Shown piece by piece: positions 61,627-64,000 of a DNA stretch of 64,000 nt. Both the position numbers and the translations under genes were made by a program. The stretch's first letter is position 1; every line of letters begins with the position of its first letter. Source of the DNA: Bdellovibrio bacteriovorus (GTDB lineage: Bacteria; Bdellovibrionota; Bdellovibrionia; Bdellovibrionales; Bdellovibrionaceae); the NCBI RefSeq assembly GCF_001592755.1, contig NZ_LUKF01000017.1, positions 251,646 through 315,645 on the forward strand. The letters run 5' to 3'. The notes under the pieces are model-generated. The model worked only from the letters and a program-made list of their open reading frames with translations, was not told where the DNA came from and searched no databases.

Positions 61627-61782
61627 CGACACATCCCTTGTCTAAAGTTTATTCATTCGCCTTCCTCAGACTGTCACTGTCAGGCCCAGAAGACGCCCTA
61701 TCTAGAACTCCCAAAATGAGACTATATTCCATTGTAATATTCAACACTTATACCGTCTCATCATGGGGCGCCATGCTATACC

Positions 61783-61798
61783 GTGGCCCATCGCTTGC
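61783..61798 (+). promoter_or_regulatory. Probable sigma-54 promoter (variant)
   Basis: TGGCCC (61783-61788), N5, TTGCT (61794-61798) keeps GG and GC at the required distance with one mismatch to TGGCAC. The start would be near 61810, 32 bases before the ATG at 61842. Confidence 0.6.
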
Positions 61799-61841
61799 TC
61801 TTCTACAAGGCAAGACGGAAATCCTTAAACAGGAGGGACTT

Positions 61842-62105
61842 ATGAAAACGCTTCTAACTATCGCAATCTTGGCTTTCTCTTGCACTTCGTTTGCTTGGAA
61901 AAGCTCTGAAGCTCCTTCAAAAGAATATGTCTTTAAGTACAAATTGGCGGGCCAGTCGCTCGAGATCAAACGCGCAGCTGCCAGCTATGAGGACGCTTAT
62001 GAACAAGCGGCTCAACAGTGCTTTAATTTCTATAGAGGTCGTGGCCCAGTCGCTGAAGAACGCGGACTAGATATCATCGACGTTTGCGCAAACCCACGCT
62101 CTTAA
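61842..62105 (+). CDS. Small exported protein under probable sigma-54 control
   Basis: An 87-residue protein with signal peptide about 1-18 (ending SFA). The mature 69 residues read as one compact domain (YVFKYKLAGQSLEIKRAAAS followed by YEDAYEQAAQQCFNFYRGRG) with two cysteines likely paired. AGGAGG precedes the ATG at 61842; the frame is open much further upstream, but that part covers the promoter. Not recognised. Confidence 0.7.
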   Translation: MKTLLTIAILAFSCTSFAWKSSEAPSKEYVFKYKLAGQSLEIKRAAASYEDAYEQAAQQCFNFYRGRGPVAEERGLDIIDVCANPRS

Positions 62106-62198
62106 GACTTTTGACAAGCAGCATAAGTTCTTCGATTCCGTCTTTCCCTTCTGGCCGCTCCTCGCTTATATTAGAGCCTTATCTAAGGAGCGGTTTTA

Positions 62199-62396
62199 AT
62201 GGGAGTTCTAAAAGCCATCGGCGATTTTTTATTTGGTAAAGATCCTGATATCTTCGACGAAAAAGGAAATGTTTCACACAAACTTCCTAAAAAGAAATGG
62301 GAAGCTTGGCACAATCGTACAAAGACAGATCCACAGTACAATTGGCGTAATCACACCGGCATCACCGGTGCGACTAAAAAGAAAAACAGCAACTAA
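62199..62396 (+). CDS. Small basic protein of unknown function
   Basis: A 65-residue cytoplasmic protein, very basic at its C-terminus (ATKKKNSN) and rich in aromatic residues in the middle (KKKWEAWHNRTKTDPQYNWR). No signal peptide. AAGGAG lies about 8 bases before the ATG. It may bind nucleic acid or be a small regulator, but this is a guess. Its stop overlaps that of the convergent glnD-like gene by a few bases. Confidence 0.6.
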   Translation: MGVLKAIGDFLFGKDPDIFDEKGNVSHKLPKKKWEAWHNRTKTDPQYNWRNHTGITGATKKKNSN

Positions 62397-64000
62397 AGCT
62401 GATACTTCTGCCTCAAGTTCGCGATCAGCTCTTGAGGCTCGCTTCCTAAAGACTTCACGGTAAAGATATCGTCGACCTGACGGCCCCAAGTATGAACACG
62501 GGCACTCTTAATACTGACACCCAATTCACTTAAAGACTTCGCCGCTGAGGCCAAGAGCCCTGACTGATCTGGTCCTTTAAAGCTGATCACCCATTCTTTT
62601 TCATCCGCACTAACAAGTTGAATCGACTCAAACTTCACGGCCGGAATATTCTTCGACTGCACTTGCGTGTTTTCTAAAATCTTTGTCAGCTGTTGAATGT
62701 TTCGAGTTGTCGATACTTGAAACCAGTCATACACGCCCACTTTAGAAAGCGTATGAATCGAGGCATGGCGAATGCCCAAGCCCAGGGAATACAATTGCCC
62801 CACATAATCACTTAAAAGCCCTTTACGGTCTTTTTTCTCGTGGAAGCGTATCCACACTTCCCCTTTGCGCGTTTTGTAAACCAAAGGCGCCAAAGAGCCT
62901 TCAGCGTGTTCTGCTTTTTTAAGATCGTTGACGAGGTCTTTAATAGCCAGACTGTCTAATAAAACAGGGCCCAATTCCTCGATCACTTCTGAAGATAGTT
63001 GCAACTTCTTACGCAAACGCAGAGTTTGAAAATCGAAGTAGTCTTGCGCTTTTTTAGATTCCAGGCTGACGACTAAATCGCGCAACAGTTTGGCCTTCCA
63101 TTCGTTCCAGGCCTCTGGGTTCGTTGCACGAATATCGATGGCGGTGAATAAAGCCAGACGATAAAGCCTTGCTCCCTCAACCCCCTTGTCCCGCAAATCC
63201 TGCCACACTTTGGGGTCTTTCGGATTTTTTCTAAAAGCAGCCTGAGAAATTTCCAGATGATTTTTCACCATCCACTTCACTTCATCCGTGAACAACTTTG
63301 AGAAACCATAAGACTTAAAATCTCGTTCAACGATGGTCACGCCAAGATCCGAATGGTGGTCTCCACTTTCAAGGCCTTTTGCTAAATCATGATACAGACA
63401 GCTCCAAGAAAGAATGCGCCAGTCCTCTTTCGTGAGTTTTTGGTGCAAAGACTTTAATGGTCCTAGCTGAGATGATTTTTTATAGATACGTTTTACTTCA
63501 CGGCACGCCTGCATGATATGAGAGTCGGCTGTAAAACGATGATACTGATCGTGCTGAACATAACCCACTAAGCGGCGGATTTCAGGCACGAGCTTATCAA
63601 TCAAACGCGAGCGAAAAATACTTACCAAAAACTCATCTGTCGCTTTAATATCAAGAATAGATTCTAGAACTTGCCCACGTCGTTTCGCCAAGGACTTCAC
63701 TTTGGCATCGGGTAAAAGACTGTCCAAGTTTTCACGCACTTTTTTCTGCACTAAAACGCTAGAGTTCTTATGTAACGCAAGCGAAAGATCCTCGAACTTT
63801 TTAAATTCGAATCGCTCTAGTTTTTTTAGTTCTTTCTCTGAAGACTCGGCAACTTCCACAATCCAGTCTGAATAAAAATGCACGCGCGATAGACCGCGCT
63901 GTAAATCACGCATAAAATCTTTATGCGTTTTAAATCCCATCCATTTCGCAAGATCAAACTGTACTGCATTGGAAAGAATATCGCCATGACCTTCCAGGTG
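62393..64000 (-). CDS. GlnD-like PII uridylyltransferase, 3' part (cut by window edge)
   Basis: The frame stays open from the last base of the window with no stop, so the ATG at 63940 is internal and the true start is beyond 64000. The visible about 535 residues carry an HD domain (SWSCLYHDLAKGLESGDHHS, then EVKWMVKNHLEIS) and two C-terminal ACT-like segments (about 390-450 and 440-515 from the ATG, the last starting VISFKGPDQSGLLASAAKSL). This order matches GlnD, which adds and removes uridylyl groups on PII proteins in nitrogen control. The N-terminal nucleotidyltransferase domain is not visible here. Confidence 0.82.
   Translation of the reverse strand, partial: HLEGHGDILSNAVQFDLAKWMGFKTHKDFMRDLQRGLSRVHFYSDWIVEVAESSEKELKKLERFEFKKFEDLSLALHKNSSVLVQKKVRENLDSLLPDAKVKSLAKRRGQVLESILDIKATDEFLVSIFRSRLIDKLVPEIRRLVGYVQHDQYHRFTADSHIMQACREVKRIYKKSSQLGPLKSLHQKLTKEDWRILSWSCLYHDLAKGLESGDHHSDLGVTIVERDFKSYGFSKLFTDEVKWMVKNHLEISQAAFRKNPKDPKVWQDLRDKGVEGARLYRLALFTAIDIRATNPEAWNEWKAKLLRDLVVSLESKKAQDYFDFQTLRLRKKLQLSSEVIEELGPVLLDSLAIKDLVNDLKKAEHAEGSLAPLVYKTRKGEVWIRFHEKKDRKGLLSDYVGQLYSLGLGIRHASIHTLSKVGVYDWFQVSTTRNIQQLTKILENTQVQSKNIPAVKFESIQLVSADEKEWVISFKGPDQSGLLASAAKSLSELGVSIKSARVHTWGRQVDDIFTVKSLGSEPQELIANLRQKYQL

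Noticed and set aside
1-64000. CRISPR arrays, insertion sequences, rRNA genes or prophage
   Set aside because: No spaced direct-repeat array, transposase, rRNA or phage structural gene was found by reading; the short recombinase alone does not make an element.

Overview
The window reads as chromosomal DNA of a Bdellovibrio-type predatory bacterium (Bdellovibrionota). This is inferred from the style of the gene set and not from a marker gene: moderate G+C, a very high share of exported proteins and lipoproteins, many secreted hydrolases, frequent sigma-54-type promoters and short intergenic gaps. Only one RNA gene is seen, a tRNA-Val(GAC). There is no rRNA, no CRISPR array and no intact mobile element; the only mobility-type gene is a short tyrosine recombinase.

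Layout. 1-10.6 kb: YceI protein, MFS transporter, a 1330-residue exported AlkP-type/alpha-beta-hydrolase/DUF3047-like fusion behind a sigma-54 promoter, a second alpha/beta hydrolase, a PAP2 phosphatase, a lipoprotein and an outer-membrane barrel behind another sigma-54 promoter. 10.7-18.6 kb (minus strand): fatty-acid synthesis block yceD-rpmF-fabH-fabD-fabG-acpP-fabF-rpiB-glyA, then an M23 lipoprotein; plsX is missing from its usual place between rpmF and fabH. 18.8-22.4 kb: an exported two-repeat protein and a four-gene operon of a 2OG-Fe(II) oxygenase-like protein plus an NMT1/SsuA-type ABC importer. 22.6-27.6 kb: a sigma-54-driven small exported protein, the short recombinase, a DNA-binding protein with a C-terminal membrane anchor coupled to argS, and a leucine-dehydrogenase-like gene. 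27.8-30.2 kb: YfgM-like and BamB-like envelope proteins and a lipoprotein. 30.2-35.8 kb: the most unusual part, two overlapping exported genes with a nucleoside-phosphorylase-like domain and an ADP-ribosyltransferase-like R-S-E signature behind a repeat-rich control region, followed by a beta-CASP nuclease whose start codon lies in a hairpin. 35.9-39.6 kb: small exported proteins of unknown function. 39.7-54 kb: acetyltransferase, KH protein, esterase, multidomain M28 peptidase, exported 2H phosphoesterase, RNA methyltransferase, RDD and PilZ proteins, L,D-transpeptidase and NlpC/P60-like lipoprotein. 54-64 kb: MscS channel, ttcA, GST, tRNA-Val, response regulator, trypsin-like protease, a SufE/cysteine-cluster/App1 operon and the 3' part of a glnD-like gene cut by the window edge.

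How the genes fit together. The housekeeping core covers lipid synthesis, one-carbon metabolism, tRNA charging and modification, and outer-membrane assembly. Around it sits an envelope and secretion programme: peptidoglycan enzymes (M23, L,D-transpeptidase, NlpC/P60), phospholipid-type hydrolases (AlkP/lipase fusion, PAP2, App1) and peptidases, which would suit growth on prey components. At least three, probably four, sigma-54-type promoters each stand before an exported product. Protein functions were assigned by reading motifs without database searches.
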